A DNA stretch of 64,000 nt from Echiichthys vipera (lineage: Eukaryota > Chordata > Actinopteri > Perciformes > Trachinidae), in the NCBI GenBank assembly GCA_963691815.1, contig OY829659.1, positions 8,404,515 through 8,468,514 of the forward strand, given 5' to 3'. Under the pieces are notes generated by a model. That model worked only from the letters and a program-made list of their open reading frames with translations. It made no database searches and was not told the DNA's origin. Positions 31,961-45,360 of this stretch are shown one piece after another; the stretch's first letter is position 1; the number at the start of each line of letters is the position of its first letter. Made by a program: the position numbers and the translations under genes.

Positions 31961-34900
31961 CTCAAATAAAATTGGCCTTTTTCTTAAACTATACTTGCTT
32001 CATTACTATAGAAAAATGTAGTCTTGTTACATAGTTGACAAACACAGTTAAAGGCTCAAGATCTTTTATTGTTATTGTATAGGCCAATATAAAGTATTTT
32101 TTTTATGATGTGCAGCAAACCCTTGCAGGTGACCCCTGGTAATCTGTTGGCCGAAATGCTTAATGTCAGCATTATTCCAACACTTGAGGGAGCAATCCTA
32201 CTTGATACTGTATGTAATAGATGTGATATCATATCAGTAAATTTGGCTATATCTTACAAATTGTGCCAAATAGATATTTATTAAACCTAACTGTAAAATG
32301 AAACTGCCTTACTGTGATTAGGCAGTAGAGGCAGTAACGTGGTCTTAGATTACTACTTGGGTTGCATTTGAATTAATTAGAACAATGTCTATGTTAGTTC
32401 TTGTTTGGTTCAACTCGATTTTTTAGAAAGCGTGACAGCCCTAGTGTTTGATATCAACAATATCAACATTAAGACTGAGACTTGACTGAGATACAGCTTC
32501 CCAGACTACTCAGCCAAGATGCATGCCGCGAACTACAGTGTTTACTGAAATGTAAAAAAATATGAAAAATAAAAAGTAAGTTGGAATAATCCTCCGACAT
32601 AATGTTTCCCCCGCAATTACAGTTGATAGGTAGTTAGTTTTCATGCGCCTGGTGTCTTATGACAAACTTTCTCAAAGAGCCAAAAAATATTTAAGTGGCA
32701 TGGGTAGATAATCAGAAATGAATGCCAAACAGAGAAGCATCTATTGTATGTCCTATTTGTGATTTTCATGCTACCTTGTCTTTGTCGCTTCCCCCCCTTT
32801 TTTCATCTGTCCATCATTGTCAGACTCATCAGTCCCCAAAGTCATCATTTCTTTCTGAGTCTAATGTTTGGCTCCATACAGACATGGTTGACTGTGTTCC
32901 CAGCAGCCCAGCACGACAGTCAGCCAGCTGGGCCGCAAGCCACTGATGGCCTCCTGTACCCACAATGGTAGAGTCCAGTTTCCTTTTTTCCATGCCAGGT
33001 GGGTCTCAGTGGAGACCCAGAGTGGTCGGTGACTCACCACCACTTTATCTCCCCATTCTCGTCCCTTCCAAATTAATTCTTTTCAACGTAATGGAGCTAA
33101 TGTTCAGCCTTGTGGACAGCTAACAGGGAGGCTTGGGCCTTATGCAAACTTTATGATGGCAGAGACCGTCGCCTCCTCTGCATGCTGTATAAATGTGTCG
33201 TACGGCGCTGCACTTATTCTAACCCCGATTTTTGCTGAATTATTGATGATCAACAGGGTCAGGGTTTGCTTTTAGTGCTCCCCTGTGAGGCGTTGCAGGG
33301 CTTAGCGTTGCATCTGCACTCATAATATCATCACCACCCAGACAGCACAGAGCAGACTCCCAAAGCGGCCAAACTTCCATGTTACGAAGTAATGGGCTTG
33401 TATTTGAACTGATAGATAGTGTGTGTGTGAGGGTGTGCGCTTGTCTCTATGTTGAAATTTGGCATGTATCATTTAAATTACCTTTTTTTGTTCCCGTTTT
33501 CCACATTTGTTATTGAGGACATCTTTTTTTTTTAAGCAGATTCTAAATGAAATGAACCTGCTTTTTGAAGCTGATTACACCTGATATACACTTCTAACCT
33601 TTTCTGCTCTTTCCCTAATGTTTACAAACAATTGATGAAAATTGCATCTCCTATTGTTTAGAGGTAATACGATGATTTAGACAGCTGTGTCAGCCAAAAA
33701 TAATAACTTTTGAGGGAATCACCAGATGAAAAATAGATCCACAATGTCTCTAGAAATTCAGTTCCACCCAGTTAGCATGCACAAATGTTCTGTGTACAAC
33801 TTTAAGGCATTTGTCTGGCCTTGTTGCTTTTGTTCAGGTCCTATCTAAGGTCCTTCAGTATTGACGAAAAATTCTAGTATTCCTCTTTTATTTACAACTT
33901 GAATATCAACCACAAGGATGTCCTAAACTCTAGGAATGACTCTGCTATCAAAACCACAGGGCCATGGCAGTATAAGTGGAACTCTTTGTAAAGACTAACT
34001 ATCTAACGATCAGCTGTCAGGTCGCTTAACAAGACTTATATCAGGGTGTGTGTCTCTGAATTTGTATGATTGCATTTAAATGTAAATTCATAACTTTTTA
34101 CGAAAAGCTTTCTTTCCCCACATATTTGCGGTCTGTGAAAAACTCATGTTCCCTGGGTTCTCCAAATGCCATCTGCCAGATTCCACTGCACCCGACCTAA
34201 AACAATCAGTGAGAGCGGAGCAGTGTGTGACGCAGTATCAGTGACTGCTCAAACTCTAAAACTAGGCAGTGACTGTATTGCCTATTCCTCGCATAGTGTT
34301 TTCACACATTTTAGTGTACTGTTTAGCTGTTAAATGAGAAAGGTTGTGACCAAGTGGAGCCAAAAGCAAACACAGCCCATCGACCTACTGGCCGGACAAA
34401 CACTGGCATGCCGTCAAATTGTTTACACTCAATTTAGTGTTTATCTGCTACAAATCATTTGTCATTCCAGACTTATTCAGTGTGAGCAAAACTCACTCAG
34501 TCAGTGTGATTACATGCACTGAAGCACCGTGAAAAACACTGGATTATGTGTGAGAAAGATATTGAATCATTTACATGAGGCTTTTTTAACATAAATTCAA
34601 AGCTGGGTTTATCAAGATTATTATCAAGTGAATTTATTCTTTAATTGATTAAATTCACTGCCAGTTTTTCTAAATTTTGTGAAATAGTTACTGTAAAAGA
34701 GTGCAAGCAAACTTAAAGTAGATCATTTGTGTAGGCGTACATTCATGTGCTCCATTTGCAGTATCCAATAAAATATAACAGTTTGCTAATTTCACTTCAA
34801 GCATTTAAATACTTTATAGCCAACAATATTAACTTGTTAATAGCAACGCTGATAAAAGTAGGATCCATGCAATGTTTGTCATTTATGTATTTTTTATTTT

Positions 34901-36829
34901 ACGTTGAAAATCACATTCAGAGGCCAACTCAGGTCTCTTACAAGCAGTCCTATTTTTGTTGAGCACGCACGCAGACAGCAAAAACAAGACAACATTCACA
35001 TAAAAGATAGTGCATGAATATTAGATAAATACACTCTATTACAAGTTGTTCCTTGCATGACAGTGAAGGATGTCTGCTCCTTGTGGTCCTACTGTCTGTG
35101 CCTGTGGTTCTGTGTGTGTGTATATGTGTGTCCATGTGTATGTGTGTGTTCCTGAGTACAGAGTCATTTTCTCCATAGCTCTCCCTCATAAGATATTTAC
35201 ATGGCCATCTATTATGGATTGTGATCTGATTGAAACTGAGTGTTCCCATCATGCCCCCTCTGTGAACTCATCACACAAGCGTCAGTTTAAAGAAACCGCA
35301 TTCTTCTTCTTCTTCAGATTTACCGAAACACAAGTAAAGGTAGTGTTTCATACTTTATTTTAAACTTTTACGGTTGTTCCATGCATCATATGTTGTTTAA
35401 CATGTTTTCTCAATTGGTGAATATGTGTTAACATCTGTATTACTCGGCAAAAGAGCAAATCTCGAAACACTTGCATTCTTTCGTTTTTATGGTACAGTTG
35501 CACTTGTGACTTTTAAGTCAGCACAAACGATGCCCCTTGTAATTTCCACCAAAACAAGTCACATGGAATTTGTTGCATGCGTTCACTGTATTTCCTCCTT
35601 CAAATTTAACTGCTAAATGTAAATCCAACTTTGGATTCACAGAATACCGACATCTCCAGGCAAGAGGAGTATTTCTGGCTTCCTGTAAACACGGTGGCTG
35701 TTCCAACAAGCCCTAAATCTCTAATCCTCAACAGATTGGGGCAGTTCCATCTCTCTTTCCGTATCATCCTCTTTTTGAAATTTCTGTGTATAGTAACAGA
35801 CCCCCTCCACGACCGCTATCTCTTTTTTTGTCACCACACTCACAAACATGGTCAAAACCCACACAAGCACACACATTAACCGCTCAGTGGTGGTCCCTCA
35901 GATGCTTGGCCTTCATTCCTTTCACCAGATGCCCTCCCCCATTTCACTTTCTCCCTGTCTGATTTACCTTGCTCTCCCTCTCTCTCTCCACCCTGCCTGT
36001 CACTATCTAGTCTTATCTTTTTCTCCCTCCATCCTCAACTATTTGTGTCTTACTCTTCCCACTGCTTTATACTTCATCTCAACCTCCTCTCTGCCTCAAT
36101 ATTATGTATTCATCCACCTTTCTCGCATCCCTCAACTGTGTCTCTTCTCTTACATCCCACCTCTGTCTCATCTCTGTGTCCATCCCACATTCCTTTTTGG
36201 AATATGGCAAATTTAACATGTTGTTATTGTCTTCAGAAGTCAAATTCAGGTTACAGCATGCCCTCTGGAAGTGAGAGACCCTGGTTATAGTACGATTTTA
36301 ATAATGTTGAAGCCATCTCACCTAATTAACCTTTTTTATATGCCATCTCAGAGTGTAGTATACTGTATAAAGTGCTGTTTATGATGCAAGTATTTCAACA
36401 GTTTCAGTGAGATTTTAGATGCAGGGCCTTAGTTCACATTCCATTAAAATTAATTTGCATACGAATAGGTGTGTGAGATGGAAATGGAATCTGTAATGGT
36501 GTGAGGACGTACAATTAAAGTCTAAAAATACATGTAAACAATTAGATAAAGCAATTTGAAGTCGTATGAAAGTTGTAAACTAGAAAGCACTCATTTGTTT
36601 ATACGCAGAAATATATCCTTCTATGCATTGTGTAAGTATTAGTACACCTCTTATTTAGCATCTCCATCTAAATGTACAGCAGAATGCATACAGTGATCAG
36701 AGACAATAATGGGTTATCATAATCATAAAATAATCCTGATCTGCACCTGCAAAATCCAATTTTATACCCAGTGAACTTACAATTAAACAAAGAAATAATG
36801 GCTAATACAGTGGAATTGCAACTTCTGTG
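31961..36829. other. Long non-coding stretch; pyrimidine-rich segment at about 35920-36190
   Basis: No gene recognised. At 32440 a CGTGACAGCCCTAG sequence resembles a transposon end but has no partner. The part around 33080-33360 is non-repetitive and moderately GC-rich with CpGs, a possible conserved island. The + strand at 35920-36190 is strongly pyrimidine-rich (CTC, TCT and CCT runs), which opens a long but biased frame there. Confidence 0.4.
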
Positions 36830-37060
36830 TCAGTTATGTGTGCCATGTTGCCTGAAAATACTTTTTTCCCATTGACTTACATGGCAAAAGAGACGTCTGT
36901 AAATCTGTGGATAATTTTTTTTTAGCGTCACAACCCCAGCAAAATGATTTGTGTTAATATCAGAATTTGTTCCGATAACATTACAGATGCTAGAGCCACA
37001 GGCTTAAATTATTTTTTCCCTATTTAAGTTAGCCGGAGCACTAAACCTGACATGTCTCTC
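36830..37060. repeat. Possible interspersed repeat copy (uncertain)
   Basis: The sequence CCCATTGACTTACATGGCAA followed by GTCTGTAAATCTGTGGATAA and GCGTCACAACCCCAGC seems familiar from fish repeats. I see no terminal repeats or second copy in this window, so this is weak. Confidence 0.25.
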
Positions 37061-38519
37061 TAGCGCGACCGCTCCATGGGCCCAATAGTGCTGAAATGAT
37101 CAACCGGGTATTTTTAGACGTGGCAGTTTACATTTTTTGGCTTAATACTCCACTGAGCAGCTTTCAATGGAATAAACAGGGCTCCGTTGGCTTAATACAT
37201 CCACGGCTTTCCTCACGCCCCTCATCTCATCCCTGTCCTCCTACTTTTATGCTCCATTCTTCTGTTCACCATCTCTTTCTTCCTCCTTTCCGGCTGTCTC
37301 CACTCACTTCTGGAGTAATGACAGCCCGCTGTCAAGACCACGGCAGCATGCCTGACCACTGAGCAGACCCGACAGCAGCCCTGATGAGATCGCTCACTGA
37401 AAGTCTCTCTCTGGGCAGAGCTCAGTCAGAACTATTTTAGATGGCAGTTGTTCTGTTTTATTTATTCATTAGCATCCTTTATTTGTCATGGTTGTGTCTG
37501 TTTTGATTTTCGCTGCATGTTTATTCATGTGTGCGTACCTGACATTACTTGGCCCCCTTTTTCCCCCCGTGAAGACGTAAATACTAACAGAAAAAGAAAA
37601 AAAAAATATATATGACTATTTCTCTATTTGATTCCTTCTGGGTACCTTGAGGCAAATCATAATTTAAACATCAGACCTGTCAGTTGTATGAGATGGGGAA
37701 AGTGTTAATTTATTATTCAGTACTTCTAATTCTGGGCCCCTCCTTTTGTGGCTCCATCTAACATGTCTGGTTCAGCATTGACGTTAACAGGCCTGCTGGG
37801 GTTACTGCAGCTAAAGCAGCAGCACAGTATTTTTTATGATTCTGGCAGTTTCACGGTATATCACTTTTTTTTTTTACATGACTGGCCCATACTAAATGTT
37901 TATAGGGGTTTATTCTACACTCCTGAGTACATAGAATATAAAAAGTCCTGAAAAAATTACATCAGACAGGAAACTAAAAAGCCAGCACTAGTCATACGAC
38001 ATACGACTATTCACTTGGAAAGCATAAGGTTTGAATTAAATATCACTGTGATAGTGCAGTGATAGTGCAGTCAAAAGTGTGTATTATCTTAAAGACCTTG
38101 CTCCCACGCCTGGGGATAATTTGGTGTACCAATACTAAGCCCATTACTTGATTTTGTTTTATTGAAAGCACGGAATAGGCGAGTGCAGAACCATGTGGCA
38201 TTGACTATTACTAGTATTAAAAAGGCTCCAGAAAAGCAGAAAACCTGGTCTTTTGAGTTGTTTTTTCTGCTGAGATGCTTATACTGATGCAACTACACCA
38301 CTGCTTTGCTTTGCAGCACTTTATGGCCACAAACCAACAGAACAGCATCAGCGATCTAAACTCTACTGGAGGGATGAACACAATTCTTCCAAAAGACCAT
38401 GTGGTGTTTTGATGATGGCGGTGGCGAGCACTGTACAACACATTGCTCATAGGTGTTCTGTTGGGAGCCCTGAAGATCTGGTGATTGCGCCAGCCCTCCC
38501 TGTCCTGTAGAGATGAAAA
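37061..38519. other. Non-coding stretch
   Basis: Contains another pyrimidine-rich part at 37190-37310 and A-rich/TA simple sequence near 37590-37612. A direct repeat GTGATAGTGCA occurs twice near 38047-38069. No gene recognised. Confidence 0.45.
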
Positions 38520-38635
38520 GTTATGAAAATGTCATATTATCATTAGAGTAACCAAAATTATCGCGGTTATCAGTATTATCGCGGCATTGTTAAAATGTGT
38601 TGAAAGTGTTCAAAAAATGACTAATAGCGAAACCC
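38520..38635. mobile_element. Internal fragment of a fish non-autonomous DNA transposon
   Basis: Contains ACCAAAATTATCGCGGTTAT, CAGTATTATCGCGGCATTGT and AAAATGTGTTGAAAGTGTTC, a run I recognise from a common fish repeat with ATTATCGCGG units. Termini are not visible. Confidence 0.5.
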
Positions 38636-39199
38636 ACAAATAGAATTATCAGCACTATGCACTTTAAAATAATAACATAGCCTTTCAGAGTGATCATCTT
38701 TCTGCATGTTATGCAGACAAGGTGGTTTCCCTCAGCACTCTTCTAAAAACCAAAATATGATGACATTTCAGACTTAGACACTCAGTACGCAGAAACTCTC
38801 CGGAGCACTGTCTTTGCCCTCTGCCATGTTTTCATTGACACAAAACTTGCACGCTACACCTGCTCCTGGGAGACCAGATGGTTGATGCTGAAGTATTCAC
38901 CATGAGCTTTTCAATGTGCAGTAATCACAGGCCTTGACATGGTAGAACTAACCATCAGGAATTTTACTGCAGATTATCATTTAACCGGTAATTGTTTCTT
39001 ACGCGTATGAAAGAATCTGAATATGTTTCTCCACTCAGTAATCCAGGTTTTTCCTTTTATCCTGGGTTTTTTTAATTAATAGACATTTTTTAGTCTGACG
39101 GGATTGAAATTCCCAGCTTTCAATGACCAGTTTTAGAATTAATTTGATGTAAAAGGCCTTTTGACATGCTTTTGGTTTCAGTTATTTATCAATTGCTCA

Positions 39200-39360
39200 T
39201 AATTTAGCCATAGTGAAAAATAATAATGAACACCATAAGCAGAGGCAAGTGCCCTCTCCCAGCCCTTAGTGTACCTAACTTTGCTTTTCCATGGCAGATT
39301 TTAGCCCAGCTTTTAGCACTGTGTACTATTATTAAAACCCTATTTTATGTTCATACAGTC
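39200..39360 (+). repeat. Unclassified dispersed repeat, copy A (forward)
   Basis: Runs from TAATTTAGCCATAGTGAA through TGAACACCATAAGCAGAGGC and AGTGCCCTCTCCCAGCCCTT to TGTTCATACAGTC. The same series occurs inverted at 43636-43761. Copy A carries roughly 50 extra bases before the last motif. A possible peptide in both copies begins MNTISR, but neither is long or constrained. Confidence 0.8.
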
Positions 39361-42300
39361 TACACCCCCCCCCACACACACAGGTTTCTGAAGGGCTTTC
39401 ATTGTCAAATTGAATCCTCTCTCTCACCATGTGGTTGTCTTCATCACCTTCCCTCACCTGTATCTCTTCACCTGTGACTATGCCATTTCAAACTCACTAT
39501 TATTCTTCTCACTGGAAATAGTGTGTGTAAAAAAAAAGTGTAATCATGATCGCAAAAGCACATCCTAGTAGATCTTACTTATTTTTGAGGAAACCCTCTC
39601 AATGAATTTAGTAAAATTCTAGCATCTTATTAAATATGTTTTGACTGCAAAGGCAATGGAAAGTGTCTTTCCCCTTCTTTCCCTGAAATGAGTCACTGTT
39701 GCAACATCATCACCTCAGTTTCACAGAGCCAAATTCATCTCTGCTTAATTGGATCAGTCTGATTAACACTCCTCGTGGTATTAGGTGTGACCCATCGTTC
39801 ATGTTATTGGATTTTCCTCTTCCTTCTGTATGTGCTATTAAAACAGACAAAAGGGCAAATATGGAAAACTGCGTGACTTCAACAAAGTCAGTCAAATATA
39901 CTGAGTTATAGTACTGAATCCACAACAATCACACAATCACATCCTTCACACATCGCATAAAAAGATGAAAAAAATACCGTTCTTTAGCTCTTGTTACTAA
40001 CTTGAAGCAATGATGCTTATTTGGTGATTTCTGTGTGTGATTCTTGCCATTTTGAGGGGTATTTTCATGGTTGAATGTACATATTCTAATTTAGTTTGGA
40101 TGTTGCATTAGCTAAATTAATGTAACGTAATGCTACACATTCTTTACAGTTTGTGTGTTTTAGCATGGCATGATAGAGATTTGTAGGAGGCAGCACACGG
40201 TCTTTGTAAGAGTCCTTGAGTTCTTAAGAGTGTAAAGCTGAAGGCAATTGAATGTTCTGCGTCACAACTTGGTAAACATATTTGTAACAATTTACTGGCA
40301 AGGTAAGTGCAAACAAGCAAGCAAGTCCCAATTGTTTATATACTGTCAGGTATATTATGACTGCGGTCCAATACCATTACTGTCAGAATAATGCTGCCTC
40401 AGTAATTGTATATGAACCCATGCCAGGTTTCTCGGCTGCTTGTTCCCTGTAGTTTTTATTTTATCGCCTCTCTTTAGGGTCCAGACATGGTGTAAGCACA
40501 GCAGCTGCATCTACACATTAGTGACAATGGTGCTTGAAATTTCTTCACTATATTACAATCATACTTTACTGCAGTGTAAAACTGTAACTCAGACCTCAAT
40601 GACATAACAACAACAACAATTTAATGAAAATTGTTTGCAAACATATTTGCTTAAAAATAAACATGAAAATAAATAGAATACAGTTGGCGGTTGTAGCTGT
40701 GGAGATGTATTCTTTCTATATTCAAGCAAACGCACAGGCATCCAAAAAATCAATGGGAGATGTACTACATATCTGCACTCATTTTTCACACAGTTATTCA
40801 GCACGCATATATCCTCCACTCCTCTGTGTAAGTGCAAAGATCGTGATGAGGTGAAATGGAAAGCTCCATTCACACAGGACTAATATAACCTAGGGGATGC
40901 CCAGTGATTTGTAATAATAGCGCGGATCATCTGGGATTTTAATCTTGTGTGAATCTTCCATGTCTGCCAAGAGAAGTCCCTTTGATAATACTAATCTAAT
41001 GCAAATGGTGGTCTCAAATATCATGTATATCTCAGCCACAGTTTCTTAATCTTTTTTTTTATTTTGTAAGAGTGAAATGTATATTATTTTTCACTTTCAC
41101 AGAAGCTGTCAGTGCATACTCCCAGTCCAGTGTCCCTCTGAGATATTTTGGTCTGATACCAACAATCATGCCAATGCAGGAAGGATGTTGAAACATGTAA
41201 TGTGTCTACACAGCTGTGTGTGACCAACTATTGACTGCTTTAAAATAATTAAACCACAATGATCTATGTCCTATCAACCAATCTGTTACTGCGATATGCA
41301 GATATTGGAATTTCCTAACTGCTTTCTGTTGTAATTGCCAATGCCAGACTACAGGAAATAAGGACATTTTTGAGAAGGCCCCCTGTCCCCCACACTCCAT
41401 GTTAAGTGTTACCTACAGCTGGCAAACAGCAGTACATTTGATATGCATATAGTCCATTTTCACGTAGATTGCCTTGTAAAGCTTATTACAGCCTGAGAAC
41501 GAATTGGGTGTATTAAAGAAATCACAAGCTACATAAAATAATACACAATAATAACCAATCAGCAAGTACCATTAAAGTCCAAAATCAACAATGAATTGAT
41601 CTTAATAGCAAGTACTCTCAGTATATTGAAAGCCAGATGTATCTTTTCCCTCTGTGCTGTAGAACTTCATTGTCATCTGGCAACTATTAGAAACACATTG
41701 ATAAGCTTTCTATTTTCAGTCCATCCCATTATCCCGTCGTAAAGAGTAAGAACCGGTGGTATTTCAATGAGAATAACGCCTCAAAAATACACTATTTACT
41801 CCTGTTTCTTAAAAAACTCTAGCTGTTAAGAAATTACTAATTCTCTTTTCAAAAACTAAACTATGTATTTAGGTCAAAGGTTGAATGTGCTAAGTACCAC
41901 AGAGTAGGGAAACTGTTGGTCTTGATCTGTTTTGTGGATTGTTAAAAAAAACCCACCCAGCTTTATCCCTTATGTGTTTCCCATGTGGTATTATAATTGT
42001 ACAATTACTCCTACCACTAATACTTCTACTACCACTACTACTACTACTACTACTACGAAAACCGGGGTAAAAGTAAAAAAATATATACAATAAGTAAATT
42101 ATAAACCCAATCACAAACATCTCTTACACACATTCGAACCATGTATGGAACAATGCTGCAGTCCATTTTTAGCTGGACTACAGCAGCTACAGCAGTAAGA
42201 GGGCCAGCACTATGAATGCGAAAGTCTGTCGCTAATTCACTGAGTTACCCGACATTAATTACACAATAACACTTTAGATGAGTAATCAGATTGCTGAAAA

Positions 42301-42673
42301 ACAATTAACCATGCTGGGATACTAAAGTTCACAACAAATAAATATAAGTGGAACCACAAAAGATGAATACCCAGGAATTCACATCATAGCCACCACCGCT
42401 GACTATCCATGTAACAATTAAGCACAACACAGTCATATGCTAGGTTTCAACCTAGTATTATTAACACTGGGTAAAGAACAGTGTTTCTTTATCTGATGCC
42501 TCAGTGCTCTTTGATTAAAACCATGTTGTGGCCTGTAATATGCTGCCCTTCTAAATGGACACAAAGGATTTGATTTACACCTCTATCTCTGTGTGAATAG
42601 AGCGTTAAGAGACAACAGAGGAGGTAAGACGACATAGCCTCCTGATCTTCTCTCTTTCACCTTTGCGCCTCAC
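39361..42673. other. Non-coding stretch
   Basis: Small simple repeats only: C run and CA near 39366-39382, CAA near 40608-40617, and a CTA repeat at 42031-42055. Short open frames have no family resemblance. Confidence 0.45.
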
Positions 42674-42765
42674 CTCTGTGGCCTCTCGCCCTGCGGGGGC
42701 TATTAGTCATCTTGGCTGTGGGAGAAAGGCCATTGGGGGCTTTTGGTCTCTGTTCTTCCAGTGTC
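42674..42765 (-). other. Candidate 92-base minus-strand exon or conserved GC-rich island (unproven)
   Basis: On the minus strand CCTCCTGCCCTGCAG is followed by 92 bases and then GAG/GTGAGG, a good acceptor and donor. The enclosed sequence is open in a frame reading TLEEQRPKAPNGLSPTAK then MTNSPRRARGHR. It is distinctly GC-richer than the surrounding DNA. The peptide is basic and proline-rich and matches no family I can name. It could be an exon of an antisense gene, a conserved non-coding island, or chance. Confidence 0.2.
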
Positions 42766-43635
42766 CTGCAGGGCAGGAGGTACATATGTGGTGTCAGCAG
42801 AAATACAGTATATAGTGTAGAGACATGTATAAATAGAGAGATAAATAGCAAGAGGTGAAAGAAAGTTGAGGCTGAAGATGGATCGAAGGGATTAAGATGT
42901 TGTTGATAAACAGATGGAGTGTAGTGGGAGCATAACATGGGGAGGTTTTACAGCTAAGGAAAACTGTATTTTTAATAAGGGAAAACAAACATTTGCACTC
43001 AGAAAATGAGTGATAATATCTGCTATGTGCTCCAGTGTTTCTCACACAAATATATGCATGTTCGCAGATGCACAAACACAGATGCAAATTTAATTTAGGC
43101 CTTAAAGATTGAGATCATATGGCTCCAAATAATTGTGTATAGGACACAGGAGGGACATTTCTTCTTTTCAACACTTTCCATTTGTACACTACAGACCCCT
43201 GAGATGAGAATGGATTTTTTTTTTCCAGGAGAGATTATATTCCCCACACTCGTATGCTCGCTCATACCTGCTGCAGAAAATACATTTGAGAGCTTATTTC
43301 ATCCTTGGCCGTGCTGGCATTAATGTGAAAATATGAGTGTGGCAGCGGAAGAGGACTGATGCTTAAGCACTATATTGCTGTAGTCTTCGTTGTAGGTGCA
43401 GCCGTGGTAATATTGCAGTAAATAACAACGCAAAGTGTGAGAACCAGCTTCTCTGAGTCTCAAAGATCAATCACAGGCAGCTATGTGTGTCTTTTTTATG
43501 TATACTTTTATCCATGGAAACACATAGACCCCTATACACCTATATAAAGTCAGGCAAGAGACAGCAAAACATACACAACAGGAGCTTTCAAAGGCTGAGA
43601 CTGTGGGCCTCCCCCATGACAAAGCTTGGACAAAG

Positions 43636-43761
43636 GACTGTATGAACAGTCTGCCACAGAAAAGCAGAGTTGCCCAAGCCTTTGAACATTAAGGGCTGGG
43701 AGAGGGCACTTGCTTCTGCTTATGGTGTTCATTATTATTATTATTCACTATGGCTAAATTA
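43636..43761 (-). repeat. Unclassified dispersed repeat, copy B (inverted)
   Basis: Inverted relative to copy A at 39200-39360. On the minus strand it reads TAATTTAGCCATAGTGAATA, then TGAACACCATAAGCAGAAGC, AGTGCCCTCTCCCAGCCCTT, and ends GCAGACTGTTCATACAGTC. It is shorter than copy A and has a longer AAT run. Confidence 0.8.
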
Positions 43762-44348
43762 CAAAGCTTGCTTAATTCCTGGATGAGTTTGGAATCAGTG
43801 TTATGATATTTGATCGTATAGGCTATCTTGGCTTAATTATTGTCTAACATTACATAACCAGTGTAAATGAATTCTGTATGAATGTTTGGAACTCTAATAA
43901 TTAAAGCAAACAAACATATCGCATACATCTTATCTTAATTTTATTCTGAATCTGTATTAAGTCTTTTTATTAAAATGGGACAACTGTCAGTGGGATGAAA
44001 TAAAGTGTGTTTCACAATGTAAGTGAAATTAGCTTAATTCCAGTGAAGATATTGCTACTTAACAGTTGAAAGTGTCTCACCCAAGTGTACTTTTCAATTG
44101 CAAATGCTCATTTACAAAACTTGCATGCAACCCTGACTCGAGCTCACCCAGTATGTCAGACTGTTACACCAAAAGACAGTTATTTCCAGCTTTTCCTCAC
44201 ACTTAATTATTGGGTAAAGCCCAGAGGCTGCATTAAAATTCATCATTTCACAAGAGGAGGTTCTGCCACCCTCCCAACTCATTTTCAGTCCCCTGGGGAG
44301 GACACCCCACAGAGTGAGAAACAGATACCTGTCATGCCGTAGCCAAAA

Positions 44349-44866
44349 GGTGTGTTTCCACTATGGTCGACTACCAGGAATGAGGCAGGTCTATCTCAAC
44401 AAAAAAAAACAACCCTAATTTGCATGTGAGTTTCTCAGGAGGCCGTTTGAACAGGTAGAAAATGGACCTGTCGGAGAGCAGGGCCTCTTTTGTCCCCTGA
44501 GATATACCCGATTGCTGATTGGATAACGCTAAGCGGGATGTTACGTGCTAAGCGGGATGTGAGCTAGTACTCACGCCACAACAACTAGCCCCATTTTTTA
44601 AAGCCGGCGAAGCAGTAGCAACTTTTATCAAGAATGTGGAGCAGCAAAAATCAAAGAGCAGAGTTATTGATGGGTGGATCAACGAAGAGGTCCGGACCAT
44701 ATTGGTTTGCTCTGCACCTTCCATCTTGGCGTCTCTTCCTTATTGTTCATGGCACGGGCTGTAACACTGATCAGCTGATAGCTGGCAATCAAAACCCATT
44801 CAGAGTGCTACGTCACCCCGGGAGTCTTGTAAATCCCTCTTGAGTCTTTTTTTGTAATGGAAACAA
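44349..44866. mobile_element. Probable non-autonomous DNA transposon, about 0.5 kb (uncertain boundaries)
   Basis: The left side GGTGTGTTTCCACTATGGTC has a partial inverted match in GTAATGGAAACA near 44850-44861. Inside, GCTAAGCGGGATGT is directly repeated at about 44529 and 44548. The GC and CpG content is higher than the neighbouring sequence, as in several fish repeats beginning GGTGCGTTTCCACC. No target duplication was confirmed. Confidence 0.4.
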
Positions 44867-45026
44867 GAGTGAACAGCCATTTGAGAGGGCAAACAGAGTG
44901 ATAGCAGACAACGCACCCACCGCAAGTAATGTCACAATGGAGAGACAACTGCAGGGGTTGATTTTGTCATTGGTCCCCGGTCATTACATTTTTACCCAGG
45001 TTTGTCCCTGGTCACTCATGCCGGCG

Positions 45027-45059
<33 letters not shown>

Positions 45060-45360
45060 GGTGACAGGGGAAGAACTTATATTTTCTCTAGATCATGTAG
45101 CTGCCTACAGGAACTTGGTCCAAAAATGCGCAGTGCTTTCTGCAGTTAGTGCGGACCCAGTTCTGATCCGGTTTTCACCACAAACAAACTGCACAAGAGT
45201 TGGTTTGGAAGCAGTCAGAGACCACCTCTTTTACCAGGTCTCGGTCTGTTTATGTGGTCCACTTCTGGTGCGCAGCAGAGTACAATTGCTGCATTCCCAC
45301 CAGCATAAACAAAGCGTAGCAAATGAGGAAACACACTCAAGTTCAATTCAACTGAACTAA
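44867..45360. mobile_element. Probable transposon-derived fragment with GGTCC/GGTTTGG motifs
   Basis: Contains TTGGTCCAAAAATGCGCAGT, AGTTCTGATCCGGTTTTCAC, GTTGGTTTGGAAGCAGTC and AGACCACCTCTTTTACCAGG, resembling a fish element rich in GGTCCG and TTTGGT. It includes a TTG microsatellite at 45027-45059. Ends are not defined. Confidence 0.35.
45027..45059. repeat. (GTT)n microsatellite, about 11 units
   Basis: Pure GTT repeat following CCGGCGT. Confidence 0.95.

Noticed and set aside
32430..32446. Right end of another TAGGGCTGTCACG-type transposon
   Set aside because: Only one terminus-like sequence (CGTGACAGCCCTAG) is present; no left end, subterminal motifs or target duplication found upstream.
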